Shown here piece after piece: positions 18,501 through 26,933 of a stretch of 64,000 nucleotides of DNA (positions are counted from its first letter, which is position 1; the number at the start of each line of letters is the position of its first letter). The stretch is from Lachnospiraceae bacterium. GTDB lineage: Bacteria > Bacillota > Clostridia > Lachnospirales > Lachnospiraceae. Under the pieces are notes generated by a model that saw nothing but the letters and a program-made list of their open reading frames with translations, was not told the origin of the DNA and searched no databases. The stretch lies in assembly GCA_017936785.1 (NCBI GenBank), contig JAGBEV010000015.1, forward strand, positions 1-64,000, written 5' to 3'. Made by a program: the position numbers and the translations under genes.

Positions 18501-19003
18501 ATATAGGCAAATTTAAGGAAGCGCTGGAAGCATATCAGAAATGTATTACTTTGGCAAAAGATACCAATAAAAGGATAGTAAAAGACCGGACCAAGGATCT
18601 GGCAGCGGTTTATTATGATATGGGAGACCGCAGTCAGGCGGCAGTATATGCCCGGAAGTATCTGGATCTTGCCACGGAGCTGTATGGGGATCTGGAAGAA
18701 TGGATCATGGAAACCCCTCAATATACTACAGCAAGAGCTTTTTCCATTGCCAGTGCTTTTGTCATGACGGGAGATCTGGAGAAGGCGGAAAAATATCAGC
18801 AGATCGTCAAGAAAAATTTTATGTGTCATGACTGCCATTACTGCAGATGTTTTGAGGCATATTACGGAGAAGGGCTGATCATGGAAGCCAGGGGAGATTT
18901 TCAAAAGGCTGCAGAGTTATTTAAAGCGGCATTGCAGATCAAACAGGATTATCCCGAATGTAAGAGGGCATTAAAACGGGTATCCAAAGGCTTCCGGTTA
19001 TAG
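15590..19003 (+). CDS. Large TPR protein with a degenerate N-terminal J domain, probable HscC partner
   Basis: A 1137-residue protein without membrane segments. Residues ~1-65 look like a DnaJ J domain (YLIWKVLGIDETKDENVIRQAYRQ, then FMRLREAYEQAL), but where the HPD tripeptide should be the text is GVNPEED, so the motif that stimulates Hsp70 ATPase is altered. Residues ~200 to 1130 are mostly tandem TPR-like helical repeats (A...Y..AI.L.P signatures such as YEKAYELNPHHSEINFLL and ALEDFLQAAKLEPDNIYAHNNAGN). A cysteine/histidine cluster CHDCHYCRC lies near residue 1080. It is followed 84 bp later by hscC, and J proteins next to hscC are known in E. coli. I infer a dedicated co-chaperone or client adaptor. 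Client unknown. Confidence 0.75.
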   Translation: MEQYLIWKVLGIDETKDENVIRQAYRQKLSGVNPEEDQAGFMRLREAYEQALAYANVTAEKSDDIEELKNGDEVDQWIYRISRIYEDVDKRQNPAKWQEAFEDDVCRELDLDAEIAERLLVFIMSHHYMPMEVWQTIDAKFHYVDDLELLKEKFPEDFLNYVQYKVSHEEFIDFTIFGGDTTEHVDDYLYKYFDLKNLVDRSDGSNLEEIKTAIKALDDYDTYYPYADAEIIRYYLLAGDEEMLQKAVELADDLYSRYPDNSYIAYYCGEAMEKSSRLQEAEDIWQKLLEEDPDHYMAKYGVAKIMADRGELAEAKEFCLDLLDIDDRNPDLREFLDSLNDKLVEIYKEKLAENADDFETVNKLAWCYFQMQDFKAVENLLNQVDVKYHEEYDYINLIGRNYLAMDEYDKAMEYLPKWRDIIDNTVDDGTKEAKKRLNRKGFAYFAIGYCQWNQNLIPEATANMYKSFELEDKLLTKLSYMDQMALFYLDASSFDQAIGMCNQIIELDRNYFPAYVKRQQAYFEQKNGQGIIDDFYECIRLYPGYVKPYVLAYKTFYFYRQYEDAAGILKRAEEAGLQSDEMKLYRFKIQRLTRTGKENWQKTLGEVIKFKEQYFAKQNEENPEEESDLEEPGELYLEIGLLYWNLDDVESAMRSVEEGLHKYGEHTNLLWLKADLLMDMEKYNEALGYYGKIEATDTQNANIHINIGKCWDKMGQGKMNDRAEKALAEYEKAYELNPHHSEINFLLMRLYKRKYVHNWSKKDSFEKALFHANAQLEISEEAYYYIERGLLYEEAHELNKALEDFLQAAKLEPDNIYAHNNAGNVCRKMRKFELGLQEFEKALGLLGNNQNVWVYSNMADLYEAMGDNKKALEYTQKQLEEYPHSRVLLEDLARQYEKTGIYTKAIQTYEKLRSLGYITDYETAYDIAHCHYLAGSNHAAKKQYLKAISLAEKSADGLLECYDEYGDFCRDIGKFKEALEAYQKCITLAKDTNKRIVKDRTKDLAAVYYDMGDRSQAAVYARKYLDLATELYGDLEEWIMETPQYTTARAFSIASAFVMTGDLEKAEKYQQIVKKNFMCHDCHYCRCFEAYYGEGLIMEARGDFQKAAELFKAALQIKQDYPECKRALKRVSKGFRL

Positions 19004-19087
19004 AAGTAGAAAGAAGTAACTTTTAAAACATGACTTCATGAAAAAGAAACATAAATAAAGAATTTTAAGGAGAAGTTTAAAAGAGAA

Positions 19088-20782
19088 ATGATTGTAGGAA
19101 TCGATTTGGGAACAACCAATAGTCTGGTGGCATATTTTTCGGAAGAAGGACCAAAGATCATTCCCAACAGGCTGGGGAAGAATCTGACTCCTTCCATTGT
19201 CAGTATAGATGAGGATGAACAGGTTTATGTAGGCGAAACAGCAAGGGAACGGATGCTTCTGCATCCCGACAGTGCGGCTGCCGTTTTTAAGAGGGATATG
19301 GGAAGTGACCGCAAGTTTCAGCTCCTTCATAAACAGTTCAGACCCGAGGAATTATCAGCCCTGGTCTTGAAGGCTTTAAAGGAGGATGCCGAGGCATATC
19401 TTCAGGAGCCGGTAACGGAAGCGGTGATCAGCGTTCCTGCATATTTTAATGATGACAGAAGGAAGGCTACCAAGCGTGCAGGAGAACTTGCGGGCTTAAA
19501 GGTGGAGCGTATTATCAGTGAACCCACAGCGGCGGCAATTGCTTATGGTTTATATCAGAGTCATGAAAACGCCAAATTTCTTGTGTTTGATCTGGGCGGC
19601 GGAACCTTTGATGTTTCCATTCTGGAATTATATGATTCCATTATTGAGGTCCGTGCAGTGGCAGGAGATAATTTCCTGGGTGGGGAAGACTTTACCCATG
19701 TGCTGGAACAGATGTTTTTTGATAAAAATAAAGAAATTGATAAAGAAAAGCTGTCCTTCCAGACCCTGCGCCATATAACCAAACAGGCGGAAGCCTGCAA
19801 GAAAGCCTTTGCCGACAGCAATACTTCAAAAATGGTCTGCAATATTGACGGACAGTCTGTGGAAATGAATGTTACCATAGAGGCATATGAAGCTGCATGC
19901 GAGGAACTGTTGGACAAAATGAAACAGCCCATCAAACGCAGTCTGGCAGATGCCCATATTAAGATCAAGGATATCGATAAAGTGGTACTGGTAGGCGGTG
20001 CGACCAAATTATCTTTTGTCAGAAGATTTGTAGGAAAGATTTTCCGTACCATTCCCGATACCAATATCAATCCCGATGAGGCAGTGGCGTTAGGTGCAGC
20101 CGTTCAGGCTGCCATGAAGGAACGCAACTCCATGATCAGGGAAGTGATCCTTACGGATGTATGTCCCTTTACTCTGGGAACGGAAGTAGTTTTGGAGCGG
20201 GAAGAAAATGTGTATGAAGGCGGACATTTCTGTCCTATTATCGAGAGAAATACTACCATTCCTGCCAGCCGCACAGAACGTTTATACACCATACGGGACA
20301 ACCAGACCAAGCTGCGGGTAAAGATTTTACAGGGAGAAAGCCGCTTTGCAGCCAACAATCTGCTGCTTGGAGAAATTAACATCAAAATCCCACCGGCAAA
20401 AGCAGGAGAAGAGCCTGTGGACGTAACCTATACCTATGATATCAATTCCATACTGGAAGTGGAGATCAAGGTTGTGTCCACGGGAGAAAAGGTAAAACAG
20501 ATCATCAAAGGCGGACATACGGATATGAGCGATGAAGAGATCGAAGAGCGTATGAAAGAGATCGCTTACCTGAAAATCCATCCCAGGGAAAAAGAAGAGA
20601 ATAAACTGCTCTTACTTCGGGGAGAACGCTTATATGAAGAAAGCCTTGGAAACGACCGCCGCTTAGTGGAACGTGCCCTCCAGAAATTTGACGATGCCCT
20701 GAACACAAGGGATAATGCAAAGATAGAAGAGGCTCGTGAAGAATTCCGCATTTTCCTGAAGGACTTTATGGAAGATTTGTAA
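19088..20782 (+). CDS. hscC: HscC-type Hsp70 chaperone
   Basis: A 564-residue short Hsp70. It has the phosphate-binding GIDLGTTNS at residues 4-12, FDLGGGTFDVS near 167, and VLVGGATKLSFV near 300. The substrate-binding domain begins with ILTDVCPFTLG and IIERNTTIPASR. Length and text match E. coli HscC better than DnaK: the C-terminal lid is short and AGDNFLGGEDFTH and MGS are shared. ATG 19088, RBS AAGGAG. It stands directly after the degenerate-J/TPR gene and ends at a long convergent inverted repeat. Established for the family: ATP-driven binding of unfolded or specific clients; the client here is not known. Confidence 0.92.
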   Translation: MIVGIDLGTTNSLVAYFSEEGPKIIPNRLGKNLTPSIVSIDEDEQVYVGETARERMLLHPDSAAAVFKRDMGSDRKFQLLHKQFRPEELSALVLKALKEDAEAYLQEPVTEAVISVPAYFNDDRRKATKRAGELAGLKVERIISEPTAAAIAYGLYQSHENAKFLVFDLGGGTFDVSILELYDSIIEVRAVAGDNFLGGEDFTHVLEQMFFDKNKEIDKEKLSFQTLRHITKQAEACKKAFADSNTSKMVCNIDGQSVEMNVTIEAYEAACEELLDKMKQPIKRSLADAHIKIKDIDKVVLVGGATKLSFVRRFVGKIFRTIPDTNINPDEAVALGAAVQAAMKERNSMIREVILTDVCPFTLGTEVVLEREENVYEGGHFCPIIERNTTIPASRTERLYTIRDNQTKLRVKILQGESRFAANNLLLGEINIKIPPAKAGEEPVDVTYTYDINSILEVEIKVVSTGEKVKQIIKGGHTDMSDEEIEERMKEIAYLKIHPREKEENKLLLLRGERLYEESLGNDRRLVERALQKFDDALNTRDNAKIEEAREEFRIFLKDFMEDL

Positions 20783-20815
20783 ATAATAAGCAGAATAATA
20801 TGACATAACTGCAAA

Positions 20816-20880
20816 AAAATATATGCTTTGAGAAACTCAATAAAAACCCGGTGAGGTGTGTTTCTCAAAGCATATATTTT
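20816..20880. terminator. Perfect 21-bp inverted repeat between convergent genes
   Basis: Left arm 20816-20836 and right arm 20860-20880 are exact reverse complements (core ATATGCTTTGAGAAAC) around a 23-base loop. On the + strand the stem ends in TTTTC, and on the - strand in TTTTTTTGC, so it can end transcription from both sides, serving hscC and the small - strand gene. Confidence 0.8.
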
Positions 20881-20912
20881 CTTAGTCATGGTATAACCTT
20901 TTCTCATCAAAA

Positions 20913-21197
20913 CTAATGAAAAGAAAACGGCATTTCATTACCGTCATCATCCGGTATATCCTGCAGACTTTCCTGAAGCTTTTCTTCGGTCTTTACCATA
21001 GCTTCTGAGGCAAGATCCATATAGCGGATAAAAATATCCTCCACACTTTTACCGGATTCATCTGCAATTTCCTGCAAAACAGGCATCAATCGTTCAAGCT
21101 GTACACTGATCTGGGTTTTTTGAGGATCGATATCAGCACATACATCATTGGCATAGCTTGTGATCCTGTCCAGAAATTCTTTGTCCTGATCGGTCAT
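20913..21197 (-). CDS. Hypothetical small acidic protein
   Basis: A 94-residue acidic protein on the - strand. I choose the ATG at 21197 (MTDQDKEFLD) because GGAAGGAAG lies about 8 bp before it; a longer start at 21248 has no such site. The sequence is mostly helical with heptad-like leucines (QLERLMPVLQEIADESGKSVEDIFIRYMDLASEAM) and an acidic tail (DIPDDDGNE). There is no signal peptide, membrane segment or metal motif. I do not recognise a family. It is convergent with hscC and divergent from the DUF1015 gene. Confidence 0.7.
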   Translation of the reverse strand: MTDQDKEFLDRITSYANDVCADIDPQKTQISVQLERLMPVLQEIADESGKSVEDIFIRYMDLASEAMVKTEEKLQESLQDIPDDDGNEMPFSFH

Positions 21198-21260
21198 CTT
21201 ACTCACTTCCTTCCCGCCAATTCTAGCATGTATCCATGGATGTGTCAAAAGACATTTTTC

Positions 21261-21289
21261 TTGTTTTAGGTGTTTATATTTGGTAGAAT
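21261..21289 (+). promoter_or_regulatory. Promoter of the DUF1015-glgB-mscS genes
   Basis: TTGTTT, 17 bp, TAGAAT, ending 27 bp before ATG 21317. Confidence 0.6.
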
Positions 21290-21316
21290 AGAGAAAACTA
21301 CGTTTTGGAGGTAAAT

Positions 21317-22576
21317 ATGGCAGATATCAGACCCTTTCCGGCAATCAGACCTGCTCTGGGCATGGCAGAAAAGATTGCAGCATTGCCTTATGATGTATAC
21401 AGCAGAGCAGAGGCAAAGGAAGTTGTAAAAAATAATGAGGATTCTTTTTTAAATATTGACCGGGCAGAAACCCAGTTTTCCGATGAAGTGGATACTTATG
21501 CCGACTGTGTTTATGAAAAGGCAAATGAGCTGCTTTGGGGCATGGTAAATGATGGAAGATTTATCAGGGATGAAAACCCCTGTTATTACATATACCAGTT
21601 AGAGATGAACGGACGCACTCAGACCGGACTTGCGGCATGCTGCAGCGTTGATGACTATAACCGTCAGGTCATTAAGCGGCACGAAAATACAAGAGCGGAT
21701 AAGGAAGTGGACAGGATCAGGCATGTAGATACCACCAATGCCCAGACAGGTCCTATTTTCCTGGCGTATCACCACGATCATAAGCTTCATTCCATTATAC
21801 AAAAGAACCAGCAGAAAAAGCCGGTTTATGATTTTAAGGCTGAAGACGGCATTTTTCACAGAATGTGGATCGTAGATGAAGAGGCGGATATAAAAGGAAT
21901 CATGGAAGCCTTCCGTGAAATGGACAGCATTTATATTGCGGACGGGCATCACCGTTGTGCATCTGCAGTAAAGGTGGCGATGAACAGAAGGAGTATGTTC
22001 CCGGAAGATGGAGAAAATGAAGCATATAATTATTTCCTTTCCGTACTGTTTCCTGATGATGAACTGGCTATCCTGGATTATAACCGGGTTCTGAAGGATT
22101 TAAACGGAATGACGGAAGAACAATTGATCCACAGGCTGGAAGAACATTTTCTGGTACAAAAGGCTGCAACAGCTCCTTACAGACCGGGGAAAAAGGGTGA
22201 ATTCGGCATGTATCTGGCAGAACAATGGTATGTGGTAACTGCCAAAGAAGATATTTTAAGCACCGATGCAGTAGAGGGACTGGATGTTTCTATTTTGCAG
22301 ACCTATGTGCTGGATGAGCTTTTTGGAATCAAAGATCCCAAAACGGATAAGCGCATTGAGTTTGTAGGCGGCATCCGGGGACTGAAAGAATTGGAGAAGA
22401 GAGTTTCGGAAGGCGGGGCATGTGCTTTTTCCATGTATCCCACTTCCATTCAGGAGTTATTTGCAGTAGCTGACGAAGGCAGGCTGATGCCTCCGAAATC
22501 CACATGGTTTGAACCCAAATTAAGAAGCGGGCTTTTGATCCATGACATTACAAGGGGAGAGAAACAATATGAATAA
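21317..22576 (+). CDS. DUF1015 family protein
   Basis: A 419-residue protein starting at ATG 21317 behind TTTTGGAGGTAAAT. Family signatures are FPAIRPALGMAEKIAALPYDVYSRAEA at the N-terminus, the conserved IADGHHRCASA motif near residue 208, and a C-terminal MPPKSTWFEPKLRSG. Function is not established to my knowledge. In Clostridia DUF1015 genes are often next to serC-serA; here the serine genes are 6 kb upstream with the chaperone pair between, so the association is loosened. Its last 8 bp overlap the start of glgB. Confidence 0.92.
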   Translation: MADIRPFPAIRPALGMAEKIAALPYDVYSRAEAKEVVKNNEDSFLNIDRAETQFSDEVDTYADCVYEKANELLWGMVNDGRFIRDENPCYYIYQLEMNGRTQTGLAACCSVDDYNRQVIKRHENTRADKEVDRIRHVDTTNAQTGPIFLAYHHDHKLHSIIQKNQQKKPVYDFKAEDGIFHRMWIVDEEADIKGIMEAFREMDSIYIADGHHRCASAVKVAMNRRSMFPEDGENEAYNYFLSVLFPDDELAILDYNRVLKDLNGMTEEQLIHRLEEHFLVQKAATAPYRPGKKGEFGMYLAEQWYVVTAKEDILSTDAVEGLDVSILQTYVLDELFGIKDPKTDKRIEFVGGIRGLKELEKRVSEGGACAFSMYPTSIQELFAVADEGRLMPPKSTWFEPKLRSGLLIHDITRGEKQYE

Positions 22577-25037
22577 TAAACTTTACAAATTGATGGACTG
22601 GGCGGCAATCGAGGCAATCGTATATTCAGAAGAGGATGATCCCCATAAGCTGCTGGGCATCCATACAGTTACAGGCGGCAAACTGGCACAGGTTTTTTAT
22701 CCTGAAGCTGTGGAAGCGGTGCTTCATACCAAAAACAAGGATTATCCCATGGAAATGGCAGATGAGGAAGGCTTTTTTGCGGTGCTGATACCCAGAAACA
22801 CTTCTACGGAAGGCTATAGTTTTAACGTGACCATGGAAGACGGAACCAAAAAGGACTTTTATGATCCCTATGGCTTTGAACCGGTGATCAGCAAAAAGGA
22901 TACGGAAAAATTCAATGCAGGTATCCATTATGAGATATATCATTTGCTGGGGGCGCATCCTTATGTGATAGATGGAGTTCATGGTGTTTTATTTGCAGTA
23001 TGGGCACCTAATGCCATGCGTGTCAGTGTAGTGGGAGATTTTAATCACTGGGACGGCAGAGTCCATCAGATGAGACGGCTTTGGGATTCCGGAATTTTTG
23101 AATTGTTTATCCCTATGGCAAATGTGGGTGACCATTATAAGTTTGAGATCAAGGCAAAAGGCGGGCTGACTTTCTTAAAAGCTGATCCTTATGCTTCCTA
23201 TAGTCAGAAAAGACCGGAAAATGCGTCGGTGGTATATGACCTGACCGGTTTCCGGTGGAACGATGACCCATGGATGGAACAGCGGAAAAAGCAGGATATA
23301 CACAAGAATCCCATGAGTATTCTGGAAGTTCACTTAGGTTCTTTTGCAAAACCTGAAGACGGCAGGGATTTCTTTACTTACAGGGAGATTGCGCCTAAGA
23401 TTGTTTCCTATGTGAAGGAAATGGGCTACACCCATATTGAACTGATGCCTGTTATGGAGCATCCTTTTGATGCATCCTGGGGATATCAGGTCATTGGATA
23501 TTATTCACCTACCTCCCGATACGGAACACCGGAGGATTTTCAATATTTTATGAATATGATGCACGAGAATGGAATCGGTGTGATCTTAGACTGGGTTCCC
23601 GCACATTTTCCCAGAGATACTCATGGACTTTCCAATTTTGACGGAACCTGTCTCTATGAGCATGCAGATCCCAGAAAAGGCTCTCATCCTCATTGGGGTA
23701 CCCTGATCTTTAACTATGGCAGACCGGAAGTAAAAAATTATCTCATTGCCAATGCACTGTATTGGGTAAAGGAATTTCATGCAGACGGCATCCGTATGGA
23801 TGCAGTAGCTTCCATGCTCTATCTGGACTATGGCAAAAAAGACGGGGAATGGGTTGCAAATATGTACGGCGGCAAAGAAAATCTGGAAGCCATGGAATTT
23901 TTAAAGCATTTGAATAGTATGATGAAAAAGACAGATCCATCGGTTCTGATGATCGCAGAAGAATCCACAGCATGGCCCAATGTGACGGCAGATGTTAAAA
24001 AAGACGGATTAGGATTTGATTATAAGTGGAACATGGGCTGGATGAACGATTTCCTGGATTACATGAAATGCGATCCTTTATTCCGTGCCGGAAAACATGG
24101 AGAACTGACTTTCAGCATGATCTATGCTTACAGCGAAAAATTTGTCCTTGTATTATCCCATGATGAGGTTGTTCATGGAAAATCCTCCATGATCGGCAAA
24201 ATGCCCGGGGAAATACCGGAAAAATTTGCCAATCTGCGTGCTGCATACGGATTTATGATGATGCATCCCGGCAAGAAGCTGCTGTTTATGGGGCAGGATC
24301 TGGGTGAATTTAATGAATGGAATGAAGAACGCAGTCTGGAATGGGATCTGCTGCAATATGATGATCACAAAAAACTGAATCAATATGTGGCAGCATTGAA
24401 TCAGTTTTATAAAGAGCATCCCGCTTTATATGAACTGGATGAAGATGCCGAAGGCTTTGAATGGATCAACAATATCTCGGCAAATGAAAACGTGATCGTT
24501 TTCCTGCGGAAGAGCGGAAAGGAAAAAGAAAATCTGTTAGTTGTATGCAACTTTTCCGGCGTTGACAGAACGGATTATAAGATCGGAGTACCATTACCCG
24601 GTAAGTATAAAGAAATTTTTAATTCTGATTCCAAAAAGTTTGGCGGAAAAGGTTTTATCAATGCCAAAGCCATAGCCAGCAAAGAGGATGAATGTGACGG
24701 AAGAGAAGAATCTATCCGTATAAAGTCTCCTGCATTCGGTATCAATGTCTTTTCCTATACGCCTTTTACTGCAAAAGAAAAGGCTGAGATCGAAAAGCAA
24801 AAGGAATTGGAAAGACAGCGCAGACTGGAAGAGGAACGGAGAAGAAAAGCTGTAGAAGCGGAAAATGCCGCCAAAGCTGCTGCAAGGGAAGCCAGAGAAA
24901 AGGCAGATGAGGCGGACAGAATGGCAAAAGAGGCTTTAAAGAGAGCCATGGAAGAATCCCAGTATGCACAGGAACTGGAGAAAAAGGCAAGGGAACTGGA
25001 AGAACAGCGTAAAAAAATTGAGGTGGAAAAACCGTGA
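22569..25037 (+). CDS. glgB: 1,4-alpha-glucan branching enzyme with a C-terminal coiled-coil tail
   Basis: An 822-residue protein starting at ATG 22569, overlapping the preceding stop. It contains a CBM48 N-terminal domain (VWAPNAMRVSVVGDFNHWDG near residue 150) and the GH13 catalytic domain. The nucleophile is D411 in GIRMDAV, the acid/base E464 in IAEES, and HD 531-532 in LSHDEVVHG. It forms alpha-1,6 branches in glycogen. Unusual is the tail from about residue 736: EIEKQKELERQRR followed by about 80 highly charged Ala/Glu/Arg/Lys-rich residues of coiled-coil type. No other glycogen genes are near. The stop overlaps the GTG of mscS. Confidence 0.95.
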   Translation: MNNKLYKLMDWAAIEAIVYSEEDDPHKLLGIHTVTGGKLAQVFYPEAVEAVLHTKNKDYPMEMADEEGFFAVLIPRNTSTEGYSFNVTMEDGTKKDFYDPYGFEPVISKKDTEKFNAGIHYEIYHLLGAHPYVIDGVHGVLFAVWAPNAMRVSVVGDFNHWDGRVHQMRRLWDSGIFELFIPMANVGDHYKFEIKAKGGLTFLKADPYASYSQKRPENASVVYDLTGFRWNDDPWMEQRKKQDIHKNPMSILEVHLGSFAKPEDGRDFFTYREIAPKIVSYVKEMGYTHIELMPVMEHPFDASWGYQVIGYYSPTSRYGTPEDFQYFMNMMHENGIGVILDWVPAHFPRDTHGLSNFDGTCLYEHADPRKGSHPHWGTLIFNYGRPEVKNYLIANALYWVKEFHADGIRMDAVASMLYLDYGKKDGEWVANMYGGKENLEAMEFLKHLNSMMKKTDPSVLMIAEESTAWPNVTADVKKDGLGFDYKWNMGWMNDFLDYMKCDPLFRAGKHGELTFSMIYAYSEKFVLVLSHDEVVHGKSSMIGKMPGEIPEKFANLRAAYGFMMMHPGKKLLFMGQDLGEFNEWNEERSLEWDLLQYDDHKKLNQYVAALNQFYKEHPALYELDEDAEGFEWINNISANENVIVFLRKSGKEKENLLVVCNFSGVDRTDYKIGVPLPGKYKEIFNSDSKKFGGKGFINAKAIASKEDECDGREESIRIKSPAFGINVFSYTPFTAKEKAEIEKQKELERQRRLEEERRRKAVEAENAAKAAAREAREKADEADRMAKEALKRAMEESQYAQELEKKARELEEQRKKIEVEKP

Positions 25038-25924
25038 AGTTTTGGTATGAATTGTTAACTCCGGACAATATGACTCCTGAGGAAGTGGAAAAAGAAATCG
25101 GCATTATCAGGCAGTTTTTGGAGGAACTTCCCCAGAAGGCATTAAATCTGGGGGTAAGAATCCTGTTATCCGTTATTTTCCTGCTGATCGGGATCTGGCT
25201 CATTAAGCTGGTCCGCAAGATCGTGAAGAAATCCATGAATCGGGCAAGTGTTGATGTTGGAGTGGTTCAGTTTCTGGATTCTTTTATCAAGGTCTGCCTG
25301 TATATTATTCTGGGATTTATGATCGCAAGCGGTTTCGGATTGGACGCTGCAAGCGTGGTGGCTGTTGTAGGTTCTGCCGGTGTAGCGGTAGGTCTTGCGC
25401 TTCAGGGCAGCTTATCCAATTTTGCGGGAGGCGTTTTAATCTTATTATTAAAGCCCTTTAAGGTAGGTGATTATATTAAAGAGGATTCCAAAGGGAATGA
25501 AGGAACGGTTACGGAAATCCAGATGTTTTATACCAGGCTTCTGACCTTTGACGGAAAGACGGTCATTCTGCCAAACGGATCATTGGCAAATACCAGTCTG
25601 GTCAATTTTACTGCGGCTAATTTCCGCAGGCTGGATCTGACTGTAGGAATTTCCTATGACTCGGATATCAAAAAGGCAAAGGACATTTTAAACGACCTTT
25701 TAAATGAAAATCCTCTTGTTTTGCCACATAAGGATAAAGTAGTGGTTGTGGATGAACTGGCAGACAGCGCAGTGGTCCTTGCCGTAAAGTGTCATGTTAA
25801 AACAGAAGATTACTGGACGCTTAGAGGACAGCTTTTAGAGGACATCAAACTGAGCTTTGATAAGGAAGGGATTGCCATTCCGTTTCCTCAGCTGGATGTA
25901 CATATGGAACATATGGAAAATTAA
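25034..25924 (+). CDS. Small-conductance mechanosensitive channel, MscS family
   Basis: A 296-residue membrane protein starting at GTG 25034, in a GTGA overlap with the glgB stop. Three hydrophobic segments lie at about residues 35-60, 77-100 and 107-135. The last contains the Gly/Ala-rich pore helix (VVGSAGVAVGLALQGSLSNFAGG), then the beta domain signature FKVGDYI and the ILPNGSLANTSLVN motif. MscS channels release solutes on hypo-osmotic shock. The translational overlap suggests coupling to glgB; the functional reason is not evident. Confidence 0.93.
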   Translation: MKFWYELLTPDNMTPEEVEKEIGIIRQFLEELPQKALNLGVRILLSVIFLLIGIWLIKLVRKIVKKSMNRASVDVGVVQFLDSFIKVCLYIILGFMIASGFGLDAASVVAVVGSAGVAVGLALQGSLSNFAGGVLILLLKPFKVGDYIKEDSKGNEGTVTEIQMFYTRLLTFDGKTVILPNGSLANTSLVNFTAANFRRLDLTVGISYDSDIKKAKDILNDLLNENPLVLPHKDKVVVVDELADSAVVLAVKCHVKTEDYWTLRGQLLEDIKLSFDKEGIAIPFPQLDVHMEHMEN

Positions 25925-25934
25925 ATTTTTGTTG

Positions 25935-25963
25935 TTGCACAAAAACCGAAGATTGTATATAAT
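25935..25963 (+). promoter_or_regulatory. Promoter of tRNA-Thr
   Basis: TTGCAC, 17 bp, TATAAT, ending 21 bp before the tRNA 5' end. Confidence 0.7.
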
Positions 25964-25984
25964 ATCATTTGGTAATTGTGCCAG

Positions 25985-26057
25985 GCTGAAATAGCTCAGT
26001 TGGTAGAGCACTTCACTCGTAATGAAGGGGTCGTGGGTTCGAGTCCCATTTTCAGCT
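25985..26057 (+). tRNA. tRNA-Thr (anticodon CGU)
   Basis: A 73-base cloverleaf. Acceptor arm GCTGAAA pairs with TTTCAGC; D arm GCTCAGTTGGTAGAGC; anticodon stem CTTCA/TGAAG with loop CTCGTAA, giving anticodon CGT, which reads ACG (Thr). T arm GTGGG-TTCGAGT-CCCAT. The 3' CCA is not encoded. It has its own promoter and is followed by a hairpin at 26075-26138. Confidence 0.95.
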
Positions 26058-26074
26058 TTTATTGTATAAGATCA

Positions 26075-26142
26075 GACAGGATAAAAGGTGTATGTATCAC
26101 ATAAATAGATGATATATGCACTGTTTTTTTATCCTGTCCTTT
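26075..26142. terminator. Hairpin between tRNA-Thr and the convergent ABC permease
   Basis: GACAGGATAAAA (26075-26086) and TTTTATCCTGTC (26127-26138) are perfect 12-bp complements with a 40-base loop, followed by CTTTTA. It probably ends tRNA transcription, and may also stop the - strand operon. Confidence 0.6.
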
Positions 26143-26144
26143 TA

Positions 26145-26933
26145 CTATATATTCATATTCACACTTTTTTCAAGTTTTTGTATTACAAAGTAAAGTCCAT
26201 AGGCAATAATACATAAAATAATAATAGATGAGATCACCATATCCAGTTTAAAGACCTGGGTTCCGTAAATGATCAGGTAGCCCAGTCCCCGTCTTGCAGC
26301 CAGAAATTCTCCGATCACCACGCCTACCAGGGAAAGTCCTATGTTGACCTTCATGGAGTTGATCAGGGTGGGGACGGAGTAGGGAATGACAATGCGGGTA
26401 TAGACGTTCCACTTGTTACCGCCCAGTGTCAGGATCAGTTTTTCCATTTCCGGATTTGTCTGGTGAAACTGGGTATAGATGCTGATGATAGAGCCGAATA
26501 TTGCAACGGATATACCGGCTACGATAATGGTCTTCATACCGGTTCCCAGCCATACGATAAATAATGGCGCCAGGGCGGATTTGGGAAGGCTGTTCAAAAT
26601 CACCAGCGTAGGTTCAAAGACTGCAGCCATGGACTTGGAAAACCAGAGCAGGGAAGCCAGAATAACAGTCAGTAACATGACAAAAATAAAACTTAATACG
26701 GTTTCTGCCAGAGTGTAGCCTATATGGGTAAAAAGTTCTCCGGTTTTTCCCATGGAAAAAATACATTTTATAATTCGGGAAGGAGAGCTGAAAAAGAAGG
26801 AATCGATCCAGTTCAAATTGGCAGCGGTTTCCCACAGGGCAATAAAAAGAATAAATACCAGAGCGCGGAAAAACTTGATCTTGCGGTGGTATCTTTCCAG
26901 TGACAATAAGTATTGTTTATGCTGTTCGCTCAT
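26145..26933 (-). CDS. ABC transporter permease, SsuC/TauC/ThiX type
   Basis: A 262-residue integral membrane protein with about six hydrophobic segments starting near residue 22 (FFRALVFILFIALWETAA). The inner-membrane coupling motif EAA-like segment is MEKLILTLGGNKWNVYTRIVIPYSVP, and GEFLAARRGLGYLI is typical of the NitT/TauT importer class. Its start overlaps the end of the ATPase gene by 17 bp, so the two are translationally coupled. No substrate-binding protein is adjacent. Possible substrates of the class include sulfonates, taurine, nitrate or pyrimidine precursors of thiamine; the sequence does not decide. Confidence 0.88.
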   Translation of the reverse strand: MSEQHKQYLLSLERYHRKIKFFRALVFILFIALWETAANLNWIDSFFFSSPSRIIKCIFSMGKTGELFTHIGYTLAETVLSFIFVMLLTVILASLLWFSKSMAAVFEPTLVILNSLPKSALAPLFIVWLGTGMKTIIVAGISVAIFGSIISIYTQFHQTNPEMEKLILTLGGNKWNVYTRIVIPYSVPTLINSMKVNIGLSLVGVVIGEFLAARRGLGYLIIYGTQVFKLDMVISSIIILCIIAYGLYFVIQKLEKSVNMNI

